Source: Axinella damicornis
Lineage: Eukaryota; Porifera; Demospongiae; Axinellida; Axinellidae
Assembly (NCBI GenBank): GCA_963931865.1
Contig: OZ007511.1
Coordinates: 4,668,626 to 4,732,625, forward strand
Length of the DNA stretch: 64,000 nucleotides
Reading direction: 5' to 3'
Shown: in pieces, positions 21,033-32,339 of the stretch
How the letters are laid out: every line of letters begins with the position of its first letter
Numbering within the stretch: position 1 is the stretch's first letter
The notes under the pieces: generated by a model
The model's input: the letters and a program-made list of their open reading frames with translations, nothing else
What the model was told of the DNA's origin: nothing
Database searches by the model: none
Position numbers and translations under genes: made by a program

Positions 21033-22839
21033 GGAATGTGGGAATGTTCACCCAAAGGGTGAAAGCAGTATGGTCGTGTCTGGGCTTGATGTTTAGTCAG
21101 AGCCATGCCAGGTGGGCCATTTTAATTCATAAATGGCCCACCTTGGCCAATTCTTTCAGCAATTATCTATCTAGCAAGCTATGCACTTGGGATGGCTGAG
21201 TGCAGCACACTGTGTATGGAGGAGTGTGTACAGTACTCATTGTCCTGATTACGTAGAGCAATCTTGGTAAGTGGATTCATGAGCAGCCAAGCAAAACCCA
21301 TAATCACTTTGAGGTATATACCTACGCGCGCGTGCATGTCTCAGCACATCGGTGCCGTGACAAAAATAGGCATCACCACAGCAACACCTGATTTCTGGTT
21401 GGCAACCTCAGCAAGAGAAACCCCCAGGCTTGCTGATATTCACTGTGATGTCAGTGATGCAGAGACAAAGAAATTGAATTGAATCCACAGAAAACTGTGG
21501 CTTAGTGGTAGTAACTAGGTAAGTATTCAGAAGGCCATTGGCCTAGCTGGTCCCCTCTGTGCATCACAAATCATAGAGGTTATGGTTCTATAATGTCATC
21601 AAACTTCTTGTTGCTGGAATTTGGCAAGTCATGAGAGTCGTATATCACATATTGGATGTTCCTTTTTTGCTGTAGGTGGAATGAACAGAGCTAGAGCCAT
21701 CCCAGTATTCTAAACAGCTGGCATCATTTCTGGATGTAGCGACCAGGAGCTATAAGCAATGGAACTTGACATTATGCAACGAGCAATGATGTGTATTGTC
21801 TTATCTTTCTCATTCCCCTGATTTTTGTGAGTTATCTCTGATCTTGTGTATAGCCCTGAATTCTATTAAAAAATCTTTGTATACAAGGCTGTTTGGGCGT
21901 ATAATTATTCCGTCATTACATTGTCACTTGACCAGCTGTGCATAGCTGTGTAGGATAGTACATGAGCAAGAAAAGATATGTCCACTACAGGAAGTGCTTT
22001 GCTGACTATCTCGTTAATTAATGTGTATCAGGCAGATCCATAAAAGATTGTCTACATGTACCAATCCTTGAAGAACCACTTGAACTTCACCTGGTGGATG
22101 CCGCTTAGTATGACTTGTTACATCTACATATTTTCTACAATCGTGATTCTCGTTCCCACGCCTTCTCACCCCAGCGTTTGTCGCTTGCAGTAGCTACTAA
22201 CGCGGGGGTGACGTCCAGTCTCTATACATGTATACGTAGCTACAAAGAGTTCAGCGCATATGCATAATAAAGTGGATCCAGGGGAAGAGAGTGTACAGCG
22301 TAAGCTGTGTGTACAATTTTATGGTGGTACTCGTAGCTTACCACATCACACAAGTACCAGAGGACACGAGGAGGGCCGAGCAATTAGAGCAAGGGTGATT
22401 TTCTGTGACGTGCTTGTTGCGTTGACAAAGAAGAGAAGAGCTTGAGGCTAGTCACTTGCACTATAGGCCTAAGATAGCGCCTAGGACTGACTTCTGGTGG
22501 AGGATTGTCATGACATGCCGGTAAATTTAATTGGTAAACCTGCAGAAGTGCTTGCATGGCGATGTAGCTAGCTAGTGAACTTAGCTATGTAAAACAACGG
22601 CCTGAAAGTAAACATAGCAAGCTTGACGTCCGCGCCGCAGGTTTCCCTCCCGGAGAACTGCTCAATGGTGATAAGGCGAGTAGATATCAGCTAAGGTACG
22701 TCGTTGAAACTCGCGACAGACCAAAAAACCCGGTTAGTCTCGTGCCCAGCCGGAAACGTACGCGGAAACGGTCAGCTCGCGCATCTCGCATACACGCATG
22801 CACCGGAAACTGCACTCATATTTAAGATACCCTCGCAAT
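21033..22839. other. Intergenic with isolated MITE ends
   Basis: 21033-21190 continues a decayed family F copy. CTCGTTCCCACGCC near 22150 and TAGTCTCGTGCCCAGCCGG near 22736 are lone TAG-family ends. No gene or splice structure was supported. Confidence 0.4.
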
Positions 22840-23114
22840 TTCATGAATTTAAATCCTCCTTCTCAGTATACGATACGTTCTCGAAGGACCTGGTGCAGCA
22901 GCCAGCGACTATAAGGTGTCTCTAGCTTTAGCTATATACCAGTCATGTTGTGGTGTTGAGTGCATGCATGCATATCGTGTCTCAAGAGGTTCATCGTTTC
23001 TTTCTATAATCTCCAAGAGCTAGCATAGCACCTAAGACAAGCGAACTAAGAATAGTGCACAAACTTCATCAACATGCACGGTGCGACTTTCGGCCCCGAG
23101 GGATCTTCTCCAGG
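22840..23114 (-). repeat. Retrozyme-like module, inverted copy
   Basis: It is the reverse complement of the module at ~35020-35310 (shared words include ATTTAAATTGCGAGGGTATC-type, GCGAACTAAGAATAGTGCAC and GACACCTTATAG). It ends at 23083-23114 with a hammerhead-like core: on the minus strand CTGGAGA, stem GATCCC/GGGGCC, then GAAAGTCGC. Confidence 0.5.
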
Positions 23115-23177
23115 CAAGAATAGCAAATGCAAGACAGGTACGTATAGCAAAATGCACTTCCATTTTGCTCTACTTTG

Positions 23178-23211
23178 CCTGACGAAGATCCCTCGGGGTC
23201 GAAACGTCGCA
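23178..23211 (+). ncRNA. Hammerhead-ribozyme-like core motif
   Basis: CTGACGA, then a stem of GATCCC with GGGGTC, then GAAACGTCGC. It faces the minus-strand motif at 23083-23114, so the two form a large interrupted hairpin. There is one extra A between the first core box and the stem. Cleavage competence cannot be judged from the sequence alone. Confidence 0.4.
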
Positions 23212-23447
23212 ATGTATGTTTATGTGTGCAGACAAAGACTGCTAGGCTAGCTAACTATTACAGACCCGAACAGTTTTAGCCGAAGAGACTGGGCGTTGAG
23301 GATCCAGACTAATAGAACCCAAGACATGCATGCGAGTATACGCAATTATAACGATTGAGGTACCACAGGAAAGAATGACCCTTTTCAACTTGTTTGATAC
23401 TGGAAACTTTGTTGGAGTATAATTATAGGAAAAGACATGAATTTTGT

Positions 23448-24573
23448 TAGCCTCGCTCGTTCCCCGGCCTACCCCGTTCAGTTTTTCTGTATTCGGTTTG
23501 TGTTTTTTTTTTTTTTTTTTTTTTTTCTATGAAAGTTTATGCCAAAGAAGCACAGGGTATACAAAATAGCATAAAGCTAATGTTATTGCACCCAGGAGTA
23601 TCAATAAGCAATGATACACAAACACAAAAGGATAAGCATGGTTACAACACTGATTCTAATGTACTCTTATGGTATTCATACACGATTAAACTAAGTGAAT
23701 GGTCTAAGTAAATGTTTAAAATTAGGGTAGTTAGCAGCACATACCACGTAATCTGGTAGGTAGTTCCATTTCCGCACAGAGTCCGGGATGAATGAATGCT
23801 GAAAGCAATTTGTCCTGGCAAAGGGTTGCTCAAGCATAAGCGGACGCATTGCATGTGAAGGATTATGCCTGGGAACTATAACACCAGAGGGAAAGTAACA
23901 CAGTCCATTGACAATTTTGAAAAGATGGCAGAGCTTTAGGTAGAGTCGACGATTTTCCAGGGTTGAGAGATTACACATGTTTAAGAGCTCACTGTAGCCA
24001 GTGTCCCACTGTTTTGAACAGACACGTAGACCAAACTTTTGCACATTCTCGAGCATATTTATGTCCTGTGCCAAGTGTGGGTCCCACACTGGTGCAGCGT
24101 ATTCAACATGGGGCCGGACCAGGGAAACATACAGCTGGAGTAGGGTTCTGCTATCCGCATGATGGTAGTATCGCCTGTAAAGAAGGCCAATGATCTTTCT
24201 TGCCTTGCCACATGCACGCTGAATGTGTTCTGACCAGGATAGGTCAGAGGATATCATCATTCCCAGATATTTGAAAGATGGTACTTTTTCAAGGATGCAT
24301 CCATTGAGAGAGAGTGGAGTGGTTGGAACATAGTGACTTCTCTTTCTGGAGATTAGCATGAACTTGCACTTAGTGGTGTTAAACGTCATGAAATTTCGAG
24401 TGGTCCAATTACTCAAGGCATCAATGTCAGATTGAAGAGCCACATAGTCTTCCTTTGAGGATGCGTTGACAGATGCGGAAGAGGGTTCTTCGCCGCTCTT
24501 TCGCATCCGTGTACTAGTACTAGTTATTGTCAACGCAAACCAAAGAACGGGGTAGGCCTGGGAACGAGGCTAG
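23448..24573. mobile_element. TAG-family MITE, type A, interrupted by a LINE fragment
   Basis: The left end TAGCCTCGCTCGTTCCCCGG plus CCTACCCCGTT and the right end (CATCCGTGTACTAG to GGCCTGGGAACGAGGCTA) are type A ends. GAATTTTGT flanks both sides exactly (23439-23447 and 24574-24582). The interior is replaced by a poly-T run and a reverse-oriented retrotransposon 3' end. The MITE breaks at CGGTTTGTG and resumes at GCGTTGACA. Confidence 0.85.
23503..24465 (-). pseudogene. 5'-truncated non-LTR retrotransposon, reverse transcriptase C-terminal part
   Basis: Minus-strand frame of about 256 codons ending at 23691, followed by an untranslated tail and a poly(A) tail (24 T on the plus strand at 23503-23526). 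FNTTKCKFMLIS, FKYLGMMISSDLSWSEHI and VSLVRPHVEYAAPVWDPH are the hallmarks of the thumb and post-RT region of Jockey/CR1-like LINE reverse transcriptases. The catalytic palm (YADD-type box), the upstream endonuclease and all of ORF1 are missing, so it is dead on arrival, as expected for target-primed insertion. The frame itself has no stop, so the insertion may be fairly recent. It continues into MITE sequence at its upstream end, which is artefactual coding. Confidence 0.85.
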
Positions 24574-24660
24574 AATTTTGTAATAATCTGTCTCTGGCAC
24601 CATCTAGCTATACTAGCAACTGTTTTGCTAGTCATCATCACTATAGCATGCAGTTATATC

Positions 24661-24736
24661 TAGCCTCTTTCCCAGGCCCGAGACGGCGAGGAGAAGAGAG
24701 GTTCTCCTCCGTCTCTCGGGCCTTGGAACGAGGCTA
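24661..24736. mobile_element. 76-bp TAG-family foldback
   Basis: TAGCCTCTTTCCCAGGCCCG, then a purine/pyrimidine hairpin, then the inverse GGAACGAGGCTA. The flanks are GCAGTTATATC and GCAGTTATC, a 9-bp duplication with a later AT slippage. Confidence 0.75.
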
Positions 24737-25087
24737 GCAGTTATCCGGAGAAGATTGCAATCGGACGCATACATTGTGCAGGAATCAAGCACATTGGTGA
24801 CTATTATCTGCATCCCTATTATCTCTGTCAGGTCACCAATGTGACTGCCTTAACCTAAACCATGCGGCCTGCAGCTTTCTGTGCCACGGGAATGTTGAAC
24901 CCAGAATCGTGCTTGTTATATATCACGCAACTTCAACAAGGACTTCCAGTCCTATCAACATTATTTTTAATTCCTGTTCTGCTGTTAGCTCATGTCTGCT
25001 TATATTAGTACTAATTAGATACCTGTTCCCATGACCCAACTCTTCCATGCTCCTCAAGCATGTTCTATGTAACTATATCTTCCACTG
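24737..25087. other. Intergenic, no gene supported
   Basis: Nothing recognisable was seen. Confidence 0.35.
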
Positions 25088-25263
25088 GACGAAAAATTGA
25101 ATTTCCTATATTATGTGTCCTACTTGAGCGGAGGTGCTGCTTCATACACCTATCAAGCAGAGGATACTATAGAGCCAAATTTCCAAAAATTCGGCTCTAC
25201 CCTGCACCTGATAGATAAAATTATGTTATGGATGGACACATAGTAGGAAATTCATTTTTTGTC
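25088..25263. repeat. 176-bp foldback element
   Basis: GACGAAAAATTGAATTTCC at the left is matched inverted by GGAAATTCATTTTTTGTC at the right, extending inward with an imperfect ATGTGTCC/GGACACAT pair. A smaller AGAGCC..GGCTCT hairpin lies in the middle. It is likely a MITE; no clear target duplication was found. Confidence 0.6.
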
Positions 25264-25633
25264 AAGTGTTCACTAACACATCCCCCAGATTGTCTATCAT
25301 TTATTCTTCACTTCCTGCTTCCTCCAGTCCCACTGATTGTTTGCGGATTTGAAGAATGTCTGTAAGTTTTTTGACATTGTTTCGTGTCTAGCTTACAGTG
25401 GCATTAGTTTCTAGAGGATAATTTGTGGTACTAATTTCCTAAATAGCTACGTGTACAGGTTGTGACGAAATGTTTAGATCCAGATTTAGAAAATATGTCA
25501 CAGACACCTGAAGTGAGAATCACTGGGATGACCATAAGTACATGGGATGGATCAATATCAATCAAGACCTGCACGGTTTCCTCATAGCATGGCTATATAA
25601 TGCCCTCCACTTCCCATAGCAAAAAGCTCTGTT
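25264..25633. other. Intergenic, no gene supported
   Basis: Nothing recognisable was seen. Confidence 0.35.
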
Positions 25634-26175
25634 TAGCCTCATTCCCAGGCTCTCGATAATTGGGGAGAAGAGCGCCTGGTATCCACTGTTCACGCATGTG
25701 CGAGCAGTTCCGTTACATTTTTGTATCATCAAGATAAATTGTAAAATATCCGACTCCAGCATCATGCAACACCATGGTTTTGAAGTCTGTGGATGGCGAT
25801 ACGCTGCTTCTGCTTTTCCATAGTGGATGCGAAGCACGATGCAGACCCAGTAAGACCCTACGAAAATTTGACTTGGCCGTACGTAACCATACAAACACAT
25901 TCTTGTCACTATGTATATGCTGTATTGCTGTCAGTTGTTTGTCTTCAGCACCATTCATGGCTTTCCGTCCTTACCGAGGGCGTACGGCATGGCTTGGTTG
26001 AACAGAGCTGTGTCTTGTACTCCCGTGTTTCACTAATGTGTGGTCATGCAACACAGACTAGTATAACAGTAGTTACCAAGTGTCCCGCAAAAAAAAACTT
26101 GGGAGCCGTGCTCACGCTAACAATGGATACCAGACGCTCTTCTCCCCAATTACTGAGCACCTGGGAACGAGGCTA
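25634..26175. mobile_element. TAG-family MITE, type E
   Basis: Begins TAGCCTCATTCCCAGGCTC and ends GCACCTGGGAACGAGGCTA. The subterminal blocks GGAGAAGAGCGCCTGGTATC and GGATACCAGACGC are inverted copies of each other. The interior matches the split copy at 6491-7680. Flanking 9-mers do not match. Confidence 0.8.
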
Positions 26176-26273
26176 GATCCCTCTGTACACAGAATTAAGA
26201 GAGTTTATATCATCCTCTGAATCAGATAGCCTTGTGGGCTTGTACAGTACTGACCCCAGAGTGGGGGGGCACA

Positions 26274-27530
26274 CACATAATTTCTAGGTAGCAACAGTCG
26301 GTGTGTCCCGTCGACGTACATCCTATCACTTCAAGATGACAACTCCGCTGTCCACTGGGCATTGCCATAATAAATTACATAGTCATACGTACTACTTTAG
26401 ATTAATTTATTTTTTTTAGAACAGCTTGCAGCTTGACAACGGGATATGTTCTCTTCACCTGGCATAAATATTGCTGCAGAAATTCATTGGAAGTATAATA
26501 ATCACTGTCAATTCCAACCACTTTTCTCTTGTTCTGCACTTCTACTATGCAGATACAGAGGAACCTGCCTCAGATTGCTGTGGTGAGGCCTATCGCCCAC
26601 CCACTTGGCACTCTGAAGGTGACCTAGCTATACCTATATAATCTCATGTCTACCATTGGAAGCGGTAGCTACGTGCTCCATAGAATATGATGATGTGGTT
26701 CAGAGTCCATGTTTGACTTGCAATATAGTAGTTTGCTAATTGTAGCTGTGCGAGCACAGTATGTAATTGGGAGGAGTGTGAACAAGCCCCACATAGACAA
26801 AAACTTTCCACATCAGATTATTTCTTTTACCGAAGCTGAGTTGGTGTGTTTGTGAAAGAACTGCAAGTATACAGCAAGGTCAGATGTGTTAAAGAAAAGT
26901 CGCTTCGATCAGTGCAGTTCGCGATACTTTTATATAGCAACACAAATAGTTGTCACAAAAACAAAATAAGGTGTACAGGTTGTGTCTCACACAGGATATT
27001 AAAGTTCTGGTAGGGGTACAGCATGACACATGCCTCAGGTAATACAGACCTAGTGTGTCATGCTATCCCATCCTGAATGTCGATATCCTGTGAGAGATTT
27101 ATGTGACCAATGAATGTGTGAGTGTATTCCTGTACGTTGTGTACATTATGGATGTAGCTATGCATGTGTGCTCGGTGATCCTGTAAATCGTACGTATACG
27201 AGGTTGCTGTGCATACAAGAACCTTTAGCAATCGACAGTGAATCGGTCGCTCAAAACATACCATCATATTAACTTTGATGAAATCGTACGAGGTTGTTGT
27301 GCATACAAGAACCTTTAGCAATCGACAGCGAATCGGTCGTTCAAAACATGCCATCATATTAACATTGACGAAATCGTACGTGGTTGTTGTGCATACAAGA
27401 ACCTTTAGCAATCGACTCACACATTCATTGGTCGCTCAAAACATACCATCATATTAAGATTGATCATGCAACCGTGTTGACACATTGTTGTTGCTTCTCC
27501 AATGCAGCTCACTGTGACTATTATCAGCAA
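26274..27530 (-). repeat. Left arm of a 12.8-kb inverted-repeat block
   Basis: From CACATAATTTCTAGGTAGC onward the sequence is the reverse complement of the right arm ending at 39048. It includes CGGTGTGTCCCGTCGACG, CAGCTTGACAACGGGATA and one inverted copy of the ~616-bp unit arrayed at 36.15-38.92 kb. The order of modules at the inner end is rearranged relative to the right side. Confidence 0.75.
27185..27465. repeat. ~90-bp tandem repeats, about three copies
   Basis: The unit contains ACGAGGTTGTTGTGCATAC, AAGAACCTTTAGCAATCGAC and CTCAAAACATACCATCATAT. The same unit appears inverted at 32200-32320 and 35795-36000. Confidence 0.85.
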
Positions 27531-28060
27531 CACGCTGATGGAGCCTTACCATCGGGGGAGGGGTGGTGTGTAAAAGCTGTGTTCTCGTGCCCACACTGTG
27601 TGAGGCTAAGTATATGTACGTACAGTACGTAGCTGTTCACACATCATTAAATTTTGTGCATTCAACGAGTCATCCCGACAATGTACAGAGCCTTACCAAC
27701 CGATGTAACATTTGGATAAAGAGCACTCAAACCTAATATACTGGTATGAGCGCATGGAGTTCTTGAGCCTAGCACATGACAATGGGGTAGGAAGTAAGCT
27801 ACACAATTAATATTGCATCCCCCCACCTCCTCACTCTGCCTTCTTGATCGACCATCCACTAATATTGGTCCCGTGGTCTTTTAGACCAGGCCTCATGTTC
27901 TTTTGCAATCCAATGGTCTCGGAATGTGTCAACCACTCTGGCACGGTTGGTACACTGCACTAACTCTTGTCATGAACTTACCATTGTAGTGCTCATCGTA
28001 ACTTTCCTCTCCTCAGCCGCGGGTATTCCAGATGACCTACCAGGGGAAGTCGGACAGAAC
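27531..28060. other. Intergenic, no gene supported
   Basis: It leads into a pyrimidine-rich CCTCTCCTCAG at ~28007-28017 that looks like a splice acceptor; the exon suggested by it was rejected. Confidence 0.35.
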
Positions 28061-28119
28061 CCTGGGTACCAACTCGTCACAACTTGAAGCCCGGAAGCGC
28101 TCACGAGTTGGTGCCCGGG
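28061..28119. repeat. Short foldback with 16-17 bp arms
   Basis: CCTGGGTACCAACTCGT pairs with ACGAGTTGGTGCCCGGG with about two mismatches, around a 25-base spacer. Confidence 0.7.
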
Positions 28120-28362
28120 GTTATTGGAACCACCTGCTGAGTTGCCACGGTAGGTGAACTATGTGCATTAAATTTAAAACTAATGTTGGCTAATTATAGT
28201 AAAACTGAATAATCAAATAGAAACACAAGTCTGGTAGTTACAATAACCCATCTCGGAAAACTAAGCTTCACACAGCCTCCTTATATATAGCTGTTTTGTA
28301 TGGTATCATGTAGGTTTAAGTTTACGGGATTCCTGTGCACGGATACGCGCACCGTATACTTA
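28120..28362. other. Intergenic, no gene supported
   Basis: Nothing recognisable was seen. Confidence 0.35.
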
Positions 28363-28740
28363 ATTAAGCGCTATTCCATAAGTTCTTTTGTCGCCAAAAA
28401 TAAAGCCGTGTGATCCGACCTGGACTTGGAAGACCATATTGAAATAGGTACAAACTGTATAGAAAGGGCCGGACGAAGTGTTTTTGTAAATACTGATGAC
28501 CGTTCCAAAGTTATACGACACTGTATTCCAAAGAGGGGAGTCAAGGTGGCGGTTATTCACACTCAAGAGTCGTTCTTTCGAGGACTGCTCAACCTAGCCA
28601 CAAAACGCTTACGTCCCGCCCTAGAGCTTCCTATAGCGTGTCTCCCAACAGTACAATCGAGTTGCTCGCGGTCTTCGCACTGGAGATTTTTGGCGAATAA
28701 TTTGCTGGAACTGATTTAACCTTCATACAACAGCTACAGT
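28363..28740 (-). repeat. Repeat family H, copy without internal insertion
   Basis: It is the reverse complement of 43122-43812, including GATGACCGTTCCAAAGTTAT and AGAGTCGTTCTTTCGAGG. It lacks the transposon inserted at 43256-43603 in the other copy and so shows the unoccupied arrangement. Confidence 0.7.
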
Positions 28741-29437
28741 GTGAGCTACTGTAATCATGATTAGTCTGCCTGTTGACTACCCTCCCTGCTTTGTGTTGAG
28801 TAAGTTTGATTTCACTAGCTTCATTTTTGTGGGAGAAAAATGGGCTTGAACAAGTTGTCTGGCCACTCCCACCGTGCGGTGATCCCGTAAACCTTAAATG
28901 TACCATTCAGGCCTGTCGGAAGCAGTTGCAGAGTGGTCAGGCCATGGGTTTGGTGTACGTTGTAGTGCGGAAGCACCACACAAAATTTAGATGTTGTGGC
29001 GTGAAGTGGCACTCAAAATGTTTAGCAAGGGGATCTGGGGGCATGCCCCCCAGGAAAAATTTCCACCTTTTGAGGAGGTCGGTTCAGAGGTATATATATG
29101 TACATGGCTAGCTGTTGACAGGTCTCAGTGCATCAGGTGGCAGCCAGAGCCTTCAAGTTCTCTTTCAATTGAAAGGACAGCATTGCAAGATCAATGAGTC
29201 TCTGCTCAGACATTGTAGAGCACCAGCATGTTTTGTTCCAAATGCGTTGTATAAAACATGCTTTCTGTGTAAGGTTTGAATAAATTTTAACCCAAACTCC
29301 TCTTTCAAGAAGTAGCTAGCTATAATACACAGGCATACATATTATCAACTAAGAGTTGAACTTTGGCATGTACCAACAGTCACTGTGGTAATGTCTCTTT
29401 CTGTGAACTTTCCAAGGATATTCAGTCTGTGTTTACG
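28741..29437. other. Intergenic, no gene supported
   Basis: No domain-bearing frame was found. Confidence 0.35.
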
Positions 29438-29819
29438 AGGGGCAACCGCACTCCTGGTAGCCGTGCTGCAACCGGTTGCAATTGCTGGACGCGCAACCTA
29501 GAAATTGTAGATCATTCCAATTAACACACATGTCACGTGAGGACCATGCTCAGTCAATCCATCATGATATCGAGTCAGCAATGGCGTCCAAAAATACGAC
29601 AAGAGTTTATTACGGTGCTAACAACTTCGCCAGCACGGTGAGTTTTGGCATGTAAGTGTCAGTGAACGATAGCGATCACGGCTGTGTGGTCAGATTCTTT
29701 GTGGGGCCTTCGTCAGGCTGTACTGGCAACAAATTTTGAAGAGAGCGATCGAGCAATGGCATCCAACGTCACAACAAGAGCGCTTGTATCTCCACCACCG
29801 AGGTGAGTTTCAGCGCAAT
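29438..29819 (-). mobile_element. Repeat family G, inverted partial copy
   Basis: AGGGGCAACCGCACTCCTGG at its left is the inverse of the right end of the copy at 19852-20316. The block CTCCACCACCGAGGTGAG is the inverse of its left region. It is cut at ~29819 by the hAT-like element that follows. Confidence 0.65.
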
Positions 29820-30396
29820 GAGTGGCGTAGCCAGAAATGTAGAATTGGGCGGGCACTATAGGGGTGGATATACATGCTGCTGAAGGCAGTGCATAGAGGT
29901 GCGTAGTGTTGATCGGTCTGCGCGAAGCGCCCAAAAAAATTTTCGCCTTAATTTTTCACTTATCAGGATGGGCTCTCGTGGCGCCTTTGTGCTTTGCACT
30001 GCGCGTTCCAGATGTATGAGGATTGATGCTGCAGAGAGACGTTCTGGTGAAGGTTGGTCACCATCTATCGACAGCACGTCTGTCAGTGATTTCTGCAGTC
30101 ATGGTGTAGCTCTCGCTCTGATCCACTTCCGATCCTGAGATGCAGTCAAAAAAGAGTTAACTGAGAAGCCTTATTAATAGCGCTGAGTTTGCTCTACAAA
30201 ACTGATTATGGGTTTTAGATTCATGAATATTGACTTACTATGCTGTGAAAACATAATCAGGACTATGAATACGTAACATAGGCTTATGCTGTCTGTGTTC
30301 ACTGTGTGATCTCCCACTGTGCGTGCGAAGAACAAGATAGGATTGGCCGGGCACGTGCCTGGCCAGGCACCAGGCCCGCCCTTAGCTACGCCTCTG
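29820..30396. mobile_element. Non-autonomous hAT-like element
   Basis: The left end GAGTGGCGTAGCCAG and the complement of the right end, CAGAGGCGTAGCTAAGG, follow the CAGNGGCGTAGC terminus common in animal hAT elements; GGGCGGGC follows on both sides. No clear 8-bp duplication was found (AGCGCAAT and TCAGTTAA). It abuts the hAT transposase remnant and may have replaced its 3' end. Confidence 0.55.
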
Positions 30397-31935
30397 TCAG
30401 TTAACTCTTTGTGCACATGGAGGACCATAAAGCTATTCAGTCAAAGCTGTGCCATGGTAGATCTCAGGTACGATTTTATTCGACGAAGAGCAGAAAAGGA
30501 GCGTTCACTGCTTGCTTTGGTAGCAGGCATGACCAGTATCAATGTGACAAGCACAACTACTTGGGAGTAAAAGCTTTGCTGAGCTTTGGATAGCACCTTC
30601 AGGTAGTCACAAACATCCTTAAAAGAAACGGCCGACTGATCAACACAGCTTTTGAAGTGAGTGGATAAATTCTGCAACTGAGTGTCCAGCTGTGAAGATT
30701 CAAAGTCAGATCCATTAAAGCACTGCATAAAAGTCTACCACATAGTCAAATTTTTTGTGGTAGTCTTGACCACGTGCTGCCCGAAGAAGCAACTCCTGTA
30801 GATTCTTGTAGGTCTGATAACCAGGCTGATCAAACCGATTGATTATAGGGCAAGGACATGGTGGGTGGGCGATAGGCCTCACCACAGCAATCTTAGGCAG
30901 GTTCCTCTGTATCTGTGTAGTAGAAATGCAGAACAAGAGAAAAGCAGTTGGAATTGACAGTGATTATTATGTTTCCAAGGAATTTCTGCAGCAATATGCC
31001 AGGTGAAGAGAACATTGATTGCGAGGACAAGAGCTTCAAAATATAACCTGCGATACATGATCTTTAGGCGACTCAGGATGAGAAGTTTCACCACCTCCAA
31101 CCTCAAGTCTCTTTGGAGCTTTTCTTCTTCGTGGCAAACAGGTGGATCTATATCAACACCATTAGCCACTCTCAATCGCTGAATTTTCACCCAAAAGAGA
31201 TCGAACATTTCATCAGACCGAATAGACTGCAGCGTAGAAACAGTCAATGCTGCTACCTCTTGACCTTCAGCAGCTGAAATGTCAACATGTTGCAAAGTAT
31301 GCCTTACTGTGTTTTAGAATCAGTTCTCCAAGCAAGGTACCAAATAAGAAAGTAAACATTTTTATCTGGGCACTTACACCAATTAATTGACTCTTTACCT
31401 CAGTGTCGGTAACAGTATCTATACTCTGTTCAAATATTTCCTGTAGGACTGCATAATTGGCAATGACACTACCAAGACTCTCACCACGTACTGTCCAGCG
31501 TGTTGGGCATAAGACCCTAATACCAGGCACATCAGGAGCTATTTCCTGCTCGAAATTAATAAGCTTCGTAATCTCTCATGTAGTTTCAACTCTGCATCAT
31601 CATCGCAGGCCAAATTTAGTGCATGGCCGTAACAGTGAGTAAAGATGGCTCGTTTTTCTTCATCACGCAACACCAGTCTTCACTCCGCTCATGTTCAAAG
31701 CGCTGTCGTAGCAGTTAGATTGAGATGTTGCAAGGGGTCTTTGATAACACAAGTGAGAGTGTGTGCACTGACTGATGGCACGAAGTCTTCATGGACTGTC
31801 AAGGTGTCATCAACCCATCATAGAGCCAGAACCACTTGCTCTTTGTTTGAACGGTCTGTTGCTTCATCAACCATGATTGTAGCTATAAAGCAAGGTAATC
31901 TGTAAGTTTCTGGCTACTTCTCTCAAGATGCTCAG
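30397..31935 (-). pseudogene. hAT transposase pseudogene (ZMYM1-like type)
   Basis: Read on the minus strand, consecutive hAT landmarks appear in order but in shifting frames: LREVARNLQ, MVDEATDRSNKEQVV (first catalytic Asp region), IFTHCYGHALNLACDD (~31590-31650), RVLCPTRWTVRGESL (~31490), SAAEGQEVAALTVSTLQSIR, NRFDQPGYQTYKNLQELL, and the dimerisation tail PATKASSERSFSALRRIKSY with MVLHVHKEL. In intact hAT enzymes these form an RNase H-like transposase with a C-terminal dimerisation domain. The copy is broken by several frameshifts and a ~165-bp insertion at ~30848-31012. A second, more deleted copy lies at 39340-40086. The N-terminal zinc-finger part was not found. Confidence 0.85.
30848..31012. 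repeat. ~165-bp insertion inside the hAT pseudogene
   Basis: The second hAT copy near 39600 is continuous at this point (LVISAIINRFDQP), while this copy has ~165 bp extra from GGGCAAGGACATGG to AGGTGAAGAGAA. It matches the GGCCTCACCACAGCAATC to TTTCTGCAGCAATA segment of the ~616-bp unit at 36-39 kb. GT/AG borders for an intron were not found. Confidence 0.65.
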
Positions 31936-32330
31936 GGACACATTAACATCTCATTTGAGAAGCATACCCTTCCTTCCCCCTATTGTACGGCTCCATCAGG
32001 GTGTCCCCGACTAGACTCACTGCTACGTACTGTACGTATACTTACCCTCACACAGTGTGGGCAGCTGTACACAGCTTTTACACCACCCTCCCCCCTATTG
32101 TAGGGCTCCATCAGAGTATCAGATATCATACTCACAGTTAGCTGCATTGGAGAAGCAACAACAATGTGTCAACACAGTTGCATGTCAACACAGTTGCATG
32201 ATCAATGTTAATATGATGGTATGTTTTGAGCGACTGATTCGCTGTCGATTGCTAAAGGTTCTTGTATGCACAGCAACCTCGTACGATTTCATCATGATGG
32301 TATGTTTTGAGTGACCGATTCCCTGTTACG
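31936..32330. repeat. Repeat modules shared with 27.2-27.5 and 39.1 kb
   Basis: Contains AGCTGCATTGGAGAAGCAAC, AACACAGTTGCATG (duplicated) and two pieces of the ~90-bp unit in the orientation of 35.8 kb. GGGCTCCATCAG near 32104 and GGCTCCATCAGGGTG near 31987 are also repeated. Confidence 0.6.
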
Positions 32331-32339
32331 TTTCCTCTT

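Noticed and set aside
28018..28150. A possible 44-codon exon between CCTCTCCTCAG and CACG-GTAGGT
   Set aside because: Open in one frame with good splice borders, but it contains the foldback at 28061-28119, has no recognisable similarity and no partner exons.
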